Origin: a gamma proteobacterium HdN1
GTDB lineage: Bacteria > Pseudomonadota > Gammaproteobacteria > Pseudomonadales > Ketobacteraceae
Length of the DNA: 64,000 bases
Direction of reading: 5' to 3'
NCBI GenBank assembly: GCA_000198515.1
Contig: FP929140.1
Coordinates: 1,338,527-1,402,526, forward strand
Under the pieces are notes generated by a model. The model saw only the letters and a program-made list of their open reading frames with translations. It was not told the origin of the DNA and did not search any database. Position numbers and translations under genes: made by a program. Below, in pieces: positions 8,399-16,478 of the stretch (position 1 is its first letter; each line of letters opens with the position of its first letter).

Positions 8399-8858
8399 AC
8401 GGTGAGCGTTTGCGAAGAAGAAATTCAAGAAGGCATAAGGTTTCGTCCATCACGAGGCGCAAAACTAATTCTTGAGCAACAGAGCTTTTAGCTGGTAGGA
8501 TTAAAAGCGGTTTCTTTCGCATAAAAAACGGGCTTTGTGCTGCGCGCTAGCTTTAGATCGTGAAGCTTGCGTAAACGGAAAGGTTTGCGCATCGGTAGGG
8601 GCTTGCGCTGCTGTGGGGTGGAGTCCTATATAGTAGAGGGCTGTATAGGTTAAGAAATCATTATCTCAAGAGCAGGGCAGAGCAGAGAAAGAAGGCCGAA
8701 GGTAATACCCATATCAATCACTCTGGGACGGGTGTTTTGTTATCGGGTGACGCTTAGCGTTTTGTGTAGCGTAGTGTTCTCTTGTATTGACAGACTGCAC
8801 AAAGATAAGACGCAGGGAAAAAAACAATAAAAGAACTGAAATCTCAAGAGATTATAAC
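8399..8858. other. Intergenic region without a recognisable gene
   Basis: 460 bp between hipA and the TetR gene. Only short open frames with no recognisable content occur on either strand. It presumably contains the promoter of the downstream TetR gene, but no clear element was picked out. Confidence 0.6.
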
Positions 8859-9536
8859 ATGAATGCGCCCAACCAAACTGTGGCATCCGAGGGCTCTGTT
8901 CGGGCGGAGTCTCACCTTGACGCGCGCGACCGTATCTTGATTGCGGCAGAAAAACTGTTTGCAATGCGCGGCTTTGAGGGGGTGTCCACGACCCAGATCG
9001 CGAAAGTCGCTGGTGTTACCCAGCCGCTCATCCATTATCACTTCAAGAACAAAGATGCGCTGTGGAAAGCCACCGTCGCGCGCCTGTTTGGGCGTTTTCA
9101 GGAGGAATACCAGATTGCGGTGCAGCGTTTGCCAGAGATGGAGCGGCGCCAGCGTTTTGCGAGCGTGATCCGGCTGTATGTGTTGCAGGTTGCGCGAATT
9201 CCAGAGTTTGGCCAATTTATTATGCGCGAGGGGACGCAAGCGTCTGGTCGTCTTGACTGGATGGTGGCCCACTGGCTTCAGCCTGCGCTTGCGCAGTTCC
9301 GCGAACTTTATGATGAAGCCTTGGAAAAAGAATGGGTGCGGCCCATGGGGTTCCATCAATTGGTGATGTTGGTGACTGCTTCGGCCCACCAGTATTTTTC
9401 GCTTTCACCGATGATGGCGGCACTCTATGGCGTTGACACCCAAGAGGGCGGGCAGGTGCAGGGGCAGGCAGAAACCGTAGCGCGTAGCGTGCTTGGTGCC
9501 GTGATGCTGGGCGAGGTGGAGCAGGAAATCGCGTAA
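8859..9536 (+). CDS. TetR-family transcriptional regulator
   Basis: A 225-residue TetR protein. The HTH lies at roughly residues 24-70: ILIAAEKLFAMRGFEGVST, then TTQIAKVAGVTQPLIHYHF and KNKDALW. The ATG at 8859 (MNAPNQTVASEG) fits the usual short N-terminal arm. The gene stands alone: hipA is 460 bp upstream and tRNA-Val follows 149 bp downstream, so neighbours do not reveal its target. The C-terminal domain gives no ligand clue. Confidence 0.85.
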   Translation: MNAPNQTVASEGSVRAESHLDARDRILIAAEKLFAMRGFEGVSTTQIAKVAGVTQPLIHYHFKNKDALWKATVARLFGRFQEEYQIAVQRLPEMERRQRFASVIRLYVLQVARIPEFGQFIMREGTQASGRLDWMVAHWLQPALAQFRELYDEALEKEWVRPMGFHQLVMLVTASAHQYFSLSPMMAALYGVDTQEGGQVQGQAETVARSVLGAVMLGEVEQEIA

Positions 9537-9635
9537 GCCTTGGGTGGCTTCGTGGATTTTTGGCTTGCGGGTAAGCGTGTGTTTCTGTTGGTTTTTTAGT
9601 TTTAGAAAGTTTTTTAAATTTCTGCTCAAAAGTGG

Positions 9636-9663
9636 TTGACAGTGCTCTGATAAAACGTAAAAT
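9636..9663 (+). promoter_or_regulatory. Promoter of the tRNA-Val/tRNA-Asp operon
   Basis: TTGACA at 9636-9641, a 16-bp spacer and TAAAAT at 9658-9663, with the first tRNA starting 22 bp later. A consensus -35 is typical of stable-RNA promoters. Confidence 0.75.
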
Positions 9664-9685
9664 AGCGCCACTTTCACGGCGAAAG

Positions 9686-9761
9686 GGGTGATTAGCTCAG
9701 CTGGGAGAGCGTCTGCCTTACAAGCAGAATGTCGGCGGTTCGATCCCGTCATCACCCACCA
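9686..9761 (+). tRNA. tRNA-Val (anticodon TAC)
   Basis: A 76-nt cloverleaf. The acceptor stem pairs GGGTGAT with ATCACCC, the T arm is GGCGGTTCGATCCCGTC and the CCA is encoded. The anticodon loop CTTACAA in the stem TCTGC/GCAGA gives anticodon TAC, reading GTA-type valine codons. It is co-transcribed with the tRNA-Asp 96 bp downstream. Confidence 0.97.
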
Positions 9762-9857
9762 ACTCTTTACAAGTTACCTTGCAAGTACCGATGCATGGTT
9801 TGTTAGATTGGTTTGTTGTGATCGTTTTTAGACGATCGTTTGTAAAAGATCATACGC

Positions 9858-9934
9858 GGAGCGGTAGTTCAGTCGGTTAGAATACCGGCCTGTCACGCCG
9901 GGGGTCGCGGGTTCGAGTCCCGTCCGCTCCGCCA
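9858..9934 (+). tRNA. tRNA-Asp (anticodon GTC)
   Basis: A 77-nt cloverleaf. The acceptor pairs GGAGCGG with CCGCTCC, with discriminator G and an encoded CCA. The anticodon loop CTGTCAC gives GTC. A rho-independent terminator follows at once. Confidence 0.97.
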
Positions 9935-9940
9935 TTTTTC

Positions 9941-9972
9941 AAAAGCCTGACTTTTATGTCGGGCTTTTTTGT
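9941..9972 (+). terminator. Rho-independent terminator of the tRNA operon
   Basis: AAGCCTGAC pairs with GTCGGGCTT, allowing one G-T pair, around a short loop. A run of Ts follows. Confidence 0.8.
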
Positions 9973-9990
9973 TTTTGGTGTTTTGCTTTT

Positions 9991-10118
9991 CTGTCCTACT
10001 GTCCTACTGTCCTACTGTCCTACTGTCCTACTGTCCTACTGTCCTACTGTCCTACTGTCCTACTGTCCTACTGTCCTACTGTCCTACTGTCCTACTGTCC
10101 TACTGTCCTACTGTCCTT
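9991..10118. repeat. 8-bp tandem repeat (CTGTCCTA), fifteen exact units plus one altered unit
   Basis: Fifteen uninterrupted copies of CTGTCCTA are followed by CTGTCCTT. Open frames run through it (repeating LSYCPTVL in translation), but nothing suggests that it is coding. It lies between the tRNA terminator and the 3' end of the AraC-type gene. Copy number is likely to vary between strains by slippage. Confidence 0.97.
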
Positions 10119-10148
10119 CCGCCTTTGAGTGCATTATCAAATCGCAGG

Positions 10149-11189
10149 CTACTCCGGCAATGCGCCTTTGTTTCTTCTCGCTTGTAGGCGACGGTAATCT
10201 CCCGGCGTTGTATCCATCCAGCGCTTGAACGCGCGTTGAAAGGCTCCAGGGGTCGAAAAGCCGAGCAAATAGGAAACCTCGCCGAATGAGAGTTCGGTGT
10301 TTCGCAGGTAGCTTAAAGCGACGTCTTTCCGTGTGCTATCGACGATCCCCTGAAAGGAGGCGTTTTCGTCGCTCAGCTTGCGGCGCAAAGTCCAGCTAGG
10401 GATGCCAAGTTGCTCGGCAACTGCATCAATGGTGGGCGCTTTGCCGTGTAACATCGTGCCGAGTACCCGCTGTACGCGGTGGTTCCATGTGTTGGCGTGG
10501 GCGATTTGTGCCAGTTTCTTTTTGCACTCCTGCAGCAACTCTTGGTGCAACCAAGGATTTGCGCTTGGGAGGGGGGTGCTCAGGGCGTTTTCGCGCAGTA
10601 GTAGGAAGTTAGCAGGCTGACTAAAATGCACTTTGGCTCGCGTGGCGTGGGTATAGCTCACTTGGTAGTGGGGAGCGGCAAACTCAATGTGAATGCTGCG
10701 CACGAGATCGTCTTGCGCGGTTAGGTCGCGTAAGGAACGTAACCAAGTAAACAGAATGCTATCGACCACAAAGCGGTTGTAATCGTTGTAGGGGGAAATG
10801 GAGTAGAACTGCAGTTGCGCGCCGGCTGGGTCCACATGCAGTTTTGAGCTGCCGCGGTAGCAGCTACAGTACAATCCCTCGAAATCTACGAGCGTTTGGA
10901 GCGCATCGCCAAGGTTGACGGCGGTGAGTGCAGCAAGCCCTGCATAGCCAAAGCGGCTGACGTGGGTGTTGGCAGCGCCCAGCAGGCCGAGATCGTAGCG
11001 TCCCGTTTGCTGGATGATGGTGTAGCCTAATCGCATTAGGTAAACTAGATCAATCCGCTCGTCTCCCTGCTGCAATGCTTTCGGAGAGAGGCCGATCTGG
11101 GAAAGAAGCGCGCTTGGCGCAAGGCCGAGCGTCGTACCGATGGTGAGAAGCTCGTGAATGTAATTGGCGGTGATGTCGCCGATTTTCAT
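10149..11189 (-). CDS. AraC-family transcriptional regulator
   Basis: A 346-residue protein. The N-terminal ~200 residues match the AraC 'arabinose-binding-like' domain found in regulators such as OruR and GbdR relatives (GYAGLAALTAVNLGDALQ). The C-terminal ~100 residues form a double helix-turn-helix (IDAVAEQLGIPSWTLRRKLSD, then LGFSTPGAFQRAFKRW). The start at 11189 (MKIGDITANYI) is preferred over a GTG at 11246, because that GTG lies upstream of a good -10 element at 11226-11231. No adjacent target gene is evident; the divergent coiled-coil gene could be one. Confidence 0.88.
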   Translation of the reverse strand: MKIGDITANYIHELLTIGTTLGLAPSALLSQIGLSPKALQQGDERIDLVYLMRLGYTIIQQTGRYDLGLLGAANTHVSRFGYAGLAALTAVNLGDALQTLVDFEGLYCSCYRGSSKLHVDPAGAQLQFYSISPYNDYNRFVVDSILFTWLRSLRDLTAQDDLVRSIHIEFAAPHYQVSYTHATRAKVHFSQPANFLLLRENALSTPLPSANPWLHQELLQECKKKLAQIAHANTWNHRVQRVLGTMLHGKAPTIDAVAEQLGIPSWTLRRKLSDENASFQGIVDSTRKDVALSYLRNTELSFGEVSYLLGFSTPGAFQRAFKRWMDTTPGDYRRLQARRNKGALPE

Positions 11190-11225
11190 AACTGCAGTGC
11201 GCCTGGTTTTAGGGGGGAAATTTCC

Positions 11226-11248
11226 ATTATACCTGTGCTCGGTCACAG
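11226..11248 (-). promoter_or_regulatory. Promoter/operator of the AraC-type gene
   Basis: On the minus strand TATAAT (11226-11231) lies 37 bp before the AraC-type start. Directly upstream is a dyad CTGTG-N6-CACAG (11233-11248) in the -35/-10 spacer, a likely regulator site. The -35 sequence is poor, as expected for an activated promoter. Confidence 0.45.
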
Positions 11249-11377
11249 AGGTTCTGCCACGGGGGTCACGCGGGGTTAGAACGGGATGGCCTACACTGTA
11301 ATCATGCCGTAGGAGTGTCAGCCTGTGGGCGCGTAGCTCCTCGTTTCCAATCGCACGATTTTACAGTGGTTTGTTTT

Positions 11378-12808
11378 ATGTTTCAGGATATGCAGACAGC
11401 GAATCATGAAGTCATTATCTTTTTTGCAGGTGGAAAAGTCTGCAAGGAGATGACTTACCCTGAATTTGAGGCGGTGCTGGATAACGTGGTGGGTCTGGTG
11501 GATTTTGCCGATGAGTCGGTACAGCTTGCGTACCTGAACGTATCTGCGCGGCTGAAGATTACGCACTGTGTGTTGTTTGAAGTTCGCTTTGATCGCCAAG
11601 GCAATGCAGATAAAAGTTGGAATATCCCGCTGCGTCACTTGGCAGAAACGGCATCGTTGGGGCCGGATTTGGGGGCGGGGCCGATTAAACTGGCGTGCCG
11701 CAGCCAGTGCCCCGTTTCTTGGTATACGGAGATGCTCTGGGATCCGGATATGTCGCCGCAGAACAGCACGTTTTCACATTTACGTGAGGTGATTAGCGAG
11801 AATCGCCTGCATTTGCCAGTTGTGGACTCTGCGGTGCCGGGGGAGCGTATGCAGATGTTTGTTGGCGGGCAAGGGGCGGGGCTGGTATGGCCGCAGGTTG
11901 CTGGAATGATGGAGCCGATGGGCGAGATACCTTTTGACCCTACGTTATATGGTGCCGCGTTGCTGGCAGCCTCGACGGGTGAAATTTCCGGTGAACATCG
12001 CAGCCGATTGGCGTCGTTATTGAAATCGCAGCGTTTGCACATTCATACCCTGCAAACTGAGTCGGAGCAAAAACTTGCGGAGCTGCGTTTGAGCGCGCAA
12101 AAAGAGGCGCAAACCGCAGAATTGGAAATTGCCCGCTTACGTGCGCAGCATGAGTCGTTGCATTCGCAGAATATGGCGCTTCGGGAACAAAATGAAGCGC
12201 AGCGCAGGCAGTTGGAGGCCTTGGCGCGCACGCGGGAAATCGAAGTGCAGCAGGTGCAGCAGCAAGGCAAGGATGCGTTGCAGCAATTAAAAGCGCAGTC
12301 GGATGAGTGGCTTACACAACGAATCGCTGAAGAAACCGCAAAGCTGCGTGAAGACATTGAGCTCCGCAATATGGAGTTGATGCATCGCCATGAGGTTGCA
12401 CGCCAACTGCGTGAGGAATTATGTCAACTGCGTAAGGATAAGCTGCGCCTTTTGAATCAAGGCGCGGATAAGTTCCTGGAGCGTATGGAGAGCTTGGGGC
12501 TGAGTTTTATTGCCTTCCATCCTGGGGCAGGGCATATTTCAGTGGCGCTGAAGGATATGCCGGAGTATATGGAAAATCCTACGGCCTTTGCGGCCAATAA
12601 GTGTCTCGTTACCGAAGATCATTATCGGCGTTGGCTGGCGCACTATCAGTCGCCTACCTGCCAAGCGCCGCTTACTCACGACCGTAGCTGTGGTTGCAAG
12701 ATTCCGCGCGTGGATGTGCCTAGCCGCTTTGTTTCTGGTGAATCGGATCGTTGCGAACGGCACACAAGCCGCCATGTGCACGATAATGTGGTGAGCTTTC
12801 GCAGCTGA
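11378..12808 (+). CDS. Conserved hypothetical protein with long coiled coil
   Basis: A 476-residue protein. The N-terminal globular part is about 210 residues. A long Gln/Glu/Ala-rich coiled coil follows at about 210-395 (many heptads such as ELEIARLRAQHESL). The C-terminal region has several Cys/His residues (CQ, CGC, CERH) that could bind zinc. The ATG at 11378 was chosen; an earlier GTG at 11315 has its AGGAG directly against it. In Pseudomonas a protein of unknown function precedes nadK at the same place, as recalled. The last 19 residues recur at the end of the small frame at 17695-17859, marking a duplicated 3' end. The stop region carries an 11-bp tandem duplication (12799-12820). Function unknown. 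Confidence 0.75.
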   Translation: MFQDMQTANHEVIIFFAGGKVCKEMTYPEFEAVLDNVVGLVDFADESVQLAYLNVSARLKITHCVLFEVRFDRQGNADKSWNIPLRHLAETASLGPDLGAGPIKLACRSQCPVSWYTEMLWDPDMSPQNSTFSHLREVISENRLHLPVVDSAVPGERMQMFVGGQGAGLVWPQVAGMMEPMGEIPFDPTLYGAALLAASTGEISGEHRSRLASLLKSQRLHIHTLQTESEQKLAELRLSAQKEAQTAELEIARLRAQHESLHSQNMALREQNEAQRRQLEALARTREIEVQQVQQQGKDALQQLKAQSDEWLTQRIAEETAKLREDIELRNMELMHRHEVARQLREELCQLRKDKLRLLNQGADKFLERMESLGLSFIAFHPGAGHISVALKDMPEYMENPTAFAANKCLVTEDHYRRWLAHYQSPTCQAPLTHDRSCGCKIPRVDVPSRFVSGESDRCERHTSRHVHDNVVSFRS

Positions 12809-12809
12809 T
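12747..12809 (+). repeat. 63-bp direct repeat, left copy (3' end of coiled-coil gene)
   Basis: From ATCGTTGCGAACGGC to CGCAGCTGAT. It matches 17798-17860 at about 57 of 63 positions in the same orientation. Both copies encode RCER-TSRH-HDNVVSFRS and a stop in frame; most differences preserve or mildly change the protein. The pair brackets a 5-kb operon. Confidence 0.92.
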
Positions 12810-12875
12810 TCGCAGCTGATCTCCCTGTTCAAGCCCCGCAATGCCCTGTTGGTATGACCCGATTGTTTACAAAAT

Positions 12876-12897
12876 CTGAATCTGACGTCATATTCAG
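12876..12897. promoter_or_regulatory. 22-bp near-perfect palindrome, probable operator of the 13.0-17.7 kb operon
   Basis: CTGAAT, one base, TGACGTCA, one base, ATTCAG: symmetric except for the single bases flanking the core. A TACAAT -10-like element follows at 12915-12920. The TetR protein encoded at 13610-14263 is the obvious candidate ligand. Confidence 0.65.
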
Positions 12898-13000
12898 GTT
12901 TATAACAAAAGGGGTACAATCGACCTCGGCGTAGACGAAACAAGAACAATATCAATGCTTGTGCAGTTCCAGAAAAGCGCAATCTGCGTGGGAGATCCTG

Positions 13001-13564
13001 ATGGCAACACAACGTAACGAGACCTTTGAACTTCGTGGAATCAACCATGTCGCGCTGGTCTGTTCCGACATGCAACGTACGGTGGACTTCTATACGAAGG
13101 TCTTGGGGATGCCGCTGATCAATACGATCAATCTGCCAGACGACCTTGGCCAGCACTTCTTTTTTGATGCTGGCAACGGGGATTCATTGGCCTTTTTCTG
13201 GTTTACCGAAGCGCCCGATGGGATCCCCGGAAAAAGCCGGGCTGCTGCCTTGCCGGGCTATGGCGATTGGCTCACGGCGGTAGGGTCCCTGAACCATGTT
13301 GCTTTCAACGTACCGGCGGATAAGTTTGTTGAATATCGCGCCAAGCTCAAAGCGAACGGGGTTCGCGTTGGGCCGATCGTCAACCATGATCACTCGCCTA
13401 CGCAGGTTGCGCTGGAAATGAATGACGACGTGTATGTGCGTTCGTTTTACTTCCAGGATCCAGACGGTATCTTGCTGGAATTTGCCTGTTGGCTACGCGA
13501 ATTTACTCCCGAGGATGCTACCCATAAAGGCAGGACTGCAGCGGAGCGACGTCCTCGTGACTGA
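13001..13564 (+). CDS. VOC-family (glyoxalase/extradiol dioxygenase-like) protein
   Basis: A 187-residue vicinal-oxygen-chelate protein with two beta-alpha-beta-beta-beta modules. Likely metal ligands are His in GINHVALVCSD and in LNHVAFNVP, and Glu in GILLEFACW. The ATG at 13001 has GGGAG upstream. It is the first gene of a co-directional five-gene operon with a TetR regulator, a hydrolase, a ketopantoate-reductase-like enzyme and an enolase-superfamily enzyme. The reaction (ring cleavage, isomerisation or lyase) cannot be fixed from sequence. Confidence 0.82.
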   Translation: MATQRNETFELRGINHVALVCSDMQRTVDFYTKVLGMPLINTINLPDDLGQHFFFDAGNGDSLAFFWFTEAPDGIPGKSRAAALPGYGDWLTAVGSLNHVAFNVPADKFVEYRAKLKANGVRVGPIVNHDHSPTQVALEMNDDVYVRSFYFQDPDGILLEFACWLREFTPEDATHKGRTAAERRPRD

Positions 13565-13609
13565 AGCATTCGCTACCCTAAACGCGCAGAAGCCGGAAGC
13601 CGTACGCCC

Positions 13610-14263
13610 ATGAGCACCTCACCTTCCAGTGAGCGCCCAACGCGCCGTGGGCGTGAGACGCTCGCTGCCATTGACGCTGCCGCACGGAAATTGATCGCAG
13701 AAAAGGGTTTTCTGAACGTCTCGGTCGCAGACATTGCGGCAGAGAGTGGCCGCTCAGCTGCATCGTTCTACAACTATTACGAATCCAGAGAGCACATGCT
13801 CGCACGCTGGGCCGAGCGCTTTCGTGATAAAGCCAGACGCCGCGCCCATGAAGCTTTTGATCCACGCCTGACCCACCGTGAGCAGATTTACCGGGAGGCG
13901 AGGGCGCACGTTACTACCTACCGTGAATCCTTGGCGGAGATGATTGGTGTGTTTCAGCTTGCGATGATCAGCAAGGATTTTGCCCGATACTGGCGCGAAC
14001 TCTGCCAGCCTGCGGTGGATTTGATCACCACAATGATCCAGTCCGCGCAGCGCGAGGGGTATTGCAGGGGAATGCACCCAGTGATGGCTGCAACCGCCAT
14101 TGTCTCGCTGCTTAACCAGTATTGCTATGAGCACTATTCCACCAACGGCCTGCTGGAGGATGCCGAGGATGAGGCGGTGATTCGGGTCATTGCCGATCTT
14201 TGGTATCACGCGATCTACTGGCAAGACGATCCTGATGATCAAGGGTGCGCGTCGAGCGCGTAA
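13610..14263 (+). CDS. TetR-family regulator of the adjacent catabolic operon
   Basis: A 217-residue TetR protein. Its HTH (about residues 22-68) reads AIDAAARKLIAEKGFLNVS, then VADIAAESGRSAASFYNYY. It is encoded inside the operon, 45 bp after the VOC gene. The 22-bp palindrome at 12876-12897 upstream of the first gene is the likely target, implying autoregulation. A 149-bp gap with short repeats separates it from the next gene. Confidence 0.85.
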   Translation: MSTSPSSERPTRRGRETLAAIDAAARKLIAEKGFLNVSVADIAAESGRSAASFYNYYESREHMLARWAERFRDKARRRAHEAFDPRLTHREQIYREARAHVTTYRESLAEMIGVFQLAMISKDFARYWRELCQPAVDLITTMIQSAQREGYCRGMHPVMAATAIVSLLNQYCYEHYSTNGLLEDAEDEAVIRVIADLWYHAIYWQDDPDDQGCASSA

Positions 14264-14300
14264 CCTGCACCGTTCACCGAAAGGCGCCGTGCAAGGCTGA

Positions 14301-14350
14301 GCTAGGAAGTAGCTAGAAAGCACCTAAAAAGTGCCTAGAAAGTGCCTAGT
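14301..14350. repeat. Degenerate ~11-bp tandem repeat (AAAGTGCCTAG-like)
   Basis: Three tandem variants of an 11-base unit (AAAGCACCTAA, AAAGTGCCTAG, AAAGTGCCTAG), preceded by a GCTAG pair, in the spacer between the TetR and hydrolase genes. Confidence 0.65.
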
Positions 14351-14412
14351 GGCCGGGAATTTTCCGTGCTGGTTTCACCTCAAAAACGACAATAACATCG
14401 AGCAATCACACA

Positions 14413-15522
14413 ATGACGATTACAAAAACCTTCGTATCCAAAGAATCCACCAACCTCGGGCGCGCTGGCGCCGGCGGCTATCCTTGTCAAGGCGTCTATT
14501 ATCAGCCAGCGGGCAAAAAGCCCAAGATCGCGGTGATTGCCACGCACTACCAGATCGACTTCTCCGAGCATTATATGTCCACGTGGTTGGCGGAGCGCGG
14601 TTTGGGCTTTTTAGGCTGGAACACGCGCTTTCGTGGTAATGACGCCTATTTCATTCTTGATCATGCCCTCGTGGATATCGGGGTTGGGGTTCGCTGGCTT
14701 CGTGAGGAAGCCGGGGTTGAAACGGTCATCCTGCTGGGCAATTCTGGCGGGGGCTCGCTGATGGCGGCTTACCAGTCGCAGGCGGTTCGGCCAAGCCTTG
14801 TGCCACTTGATGGTATGAGGTTGGCGAAAGGGGTAGAAGAGCTGCCGGCGGCGGATGGCTATATTTCAGTTGCGGCGCACCTAGGGCGGCCTGACGTGCT
14901 TACCAGCTGGATGGATGGTTCGGTGATCGACGAAAACGATCCGTTCTCCAGTGAACCAAGCCTGGATCTCTTTCATCCCGACAATACGCCGCCCTACAGC
15001 GCGGATTTCATTGCCCGTTATCGTGCCGCCCAGATCGCCCGCAATAAGCGCATTACAAGCTGGGTAAAGGCGGAGTTGGTCAAAGCTAAGGAAGCCGGAT
15101 CTCACGACCGTTTTTTTTCAGTAAACCGCACTTGGGCCGATCCGCGCATGGTGGATCCTACCCTCGAACCCACTCCGCGTGAAGCCAATATGTGCTACAT
15201 GGGGCGTCCCAAACATGCCAATCGCTCCATTCTTGGTATTGCAGGATCGTGCACCCTGCGTACATGGCTATCACTCTGGAGCTTGGAAGATTCACAGGCT
15301 CGGGCAAACCGCCACCTGCCTAACGTGACCGTTCCAACGCTCGTGATCAACGGCAACCGTGATACGGGTGTATTTCCAAGCGATGCCCGCGCAATTACCG
15401 AAGCCCTTGGCTCCAAAGACAAGGAATCCCACGAAATGGATGCGGATCATTATTTTCTGTTGCCGGGGATGCGCGCAGAGCAGGCAGACCGGATCGTGAG
15501 CTGGATTGAACGCAGATTCTAA
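14413..15522 (+). CDS. Alpha/beta-hydrolase family protein
   Basis: A 369-residue protein with the nucleophile elbow GNSGGGSL (Ser near residue 117), an acidic residue in INGNRDTGVF and a C-terminal His in DADHYFLLP, consistent with a Ser-Asp-His triad. A strand preceding the elbow reads VETVILLG. The large insertion between the elbow and the C-terminal half probably forms a lid. No signal peptide, so cytosolic. In this operon it probably hydrolyses an ester, lactone or thioester intermediate; the substrate is unknown. Confidence 0.78.
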   Translation: MTITKTFVSKESTNLGRAGAGGYPCQGVYYQPAGKKPKIAVIATHYQIDFSEHYMSTWLAERGLGFLGWNTRFRGNDAYFILDHALVDIGVGVRWLREEAGVETVILLGNSGGGSLMAAYQSQAVRPSLVPLDGMRLAKGVEELPAADGYISVAAHLGRPDVLTSWMDGSVIDENDPFSSEPSLDLFHPDNTPPYSADFIARYRAAQIARNKRITSWVKAELVKAKEAGSHDRFFSVNRTWADPRMVDPTLEPTPREANMCYMGRPKHANRSILGIAGSCTLRTWLSLWSLEDSQARANRHLPNVTVPTLVINGNRDTGVFPSDARAITEALGSKDKESHEMDADHYFLLPGMRAEQADRIVSWIERRF

Positions 15523-15554
15523 GCGGACGGCTGTTGCCACGTAGAGAGAACATT

Positions 15555-16478
15555 ATGAAAATTGTCGTAATGGGTTGCGGCGCAATGGGGTCGATCTATG
15601 CGGGCCTGCTTGCCGCCGCCGGAAATGACGTGCTGGCCATAGACCGCAATGCGCGTCACGTTGAAGCGATTCAGCAAAAAGGGCTGCATATCACCGGCGC
15701 GAGTGGGGAGCGCTGGGTGCGGCTGCGGGCCTCGACTACCGTACCCGAGAATACCTCGGCAGATTTGATCGTGCTGGCTGTGAAGTCCGGTGCAGTCGAA
15801 GAAGCTGCGCGTCAGATTCTTCCCTTGATGGGAAATCATACCTATGTGCTGACTCTCCAGAATGGCCTCGGTGTCGAAGACGATGTGGCTCGGCATATTG
15901 CCTCGGATCGCATTATTTCCGGCATTGCCCAAGGGTTTGGCGCATCCCGGCCTGAACCTGGGCACGGCCATCATAGCGGGATGCAGGCGGTGCGTTTCGG
16001 TGCATGGCAAGGCGCAGACCGACAGGCCGTAACGGAGATTGCCCGCATCTGGAAAGATGCAGGGTTTCCCGCAGAAGCCTGTGAGGACATTCAAGCGATG
16101 AAATGGAACAAGCTGATCTGTAATGTGGCGTTCAGTGCAACGTGTGCATTAAGCGGCGCTACTCTAGGAGAAGCTATGGCAAACCCGCAACTCTGGGCGC
16201 TTGGCTGTATGGCTGCGACAGAGGCGAGTCAAATTGCGATCGCGTTAGGTATTCCGCTAGAGGGGAATGATCCGGTTGCCCAAGTTCATGCTTTTGGGAG
16301 CAAAATGCCAAACGCCAAACCGTCTACGCTTCTTGATCTGGAGGCAGGCAGAAAAACCGAAATCGACTACATCAACGGTGCGGTATGCCGAAAGGCAAAA
16401 GCACGGGGCCTGAGTGCGCCCGTCAATGAAACCCTCACCATGCTCGTGCAGTTCAGAGAAAGCCAGATCACGCCATGA
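15555..16478 (+). CDS. Ketopantoate reductase-like (ApbA/PanE family) dehydrogenase
   Basis: A 307-residue protein with the N-terminal NADPH motif GCGAMGSIYAGLLAAAG, and KWNKLICNVAF at about residue 180 where the catalytic Lys of PanE lies. The start at 15555 has AGAGA upstream and begins directly with the Rossmann strand. Its last 4 bp overlap the start of the next gene (ATGA). Being in a catabolic operon, it more likely reduces or oxidises a pathway 2-hydroxy or 2-oxo acid than makes pantoate. Confidence 0.8.
   Translation: MKIVVMGCGAMGSIYAGLLAAAGNDVLAIDRNARHVEAIQQKGLHITGASGERWVRLRASTTVPENTSADLIVLAVKSGAVEEAARQILPLMGNHTYVLTLQNGLGVEDDVARHIASDRIISGIAQGFGASRPEPGHGHHSGMQAVRFGAWQGADRQAVTEIARIWKDAGFPAEACEDIQAMKWNKLICNVAFSATCALSGATLGEAMANPQLWALGCMAATEASQIAIALGIPLEGNDPVAQVHAFGSKMPNAKPSTLLDLEAGRKTEIDYINGAVCRKAKARGLSAPVNETLTMLVQFRESQITP

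Noticed and set aside
9991-10118. CRISPR array
   Set aside because: The 8-bp units are contiguous with no spacers and no cas genes are nearby; this is a simple tandem repeat. The same applies to the 17-21 bp arrays elsewhere.
9956-10228. Plus-strand frame with repeating LSYCPTVL octapeptides
   Set aside because: An open frame produced by an 8-bp tandem repeat lacking stops; no plausible protein on either side.
15555-16478. True panE for pantothenate synthesis
   Set aside because: The family fits, but the gene overlaps an enolase-superfamily gene inside a TetR-controlled catabolic operon, so a pathway-specific role is more likely.
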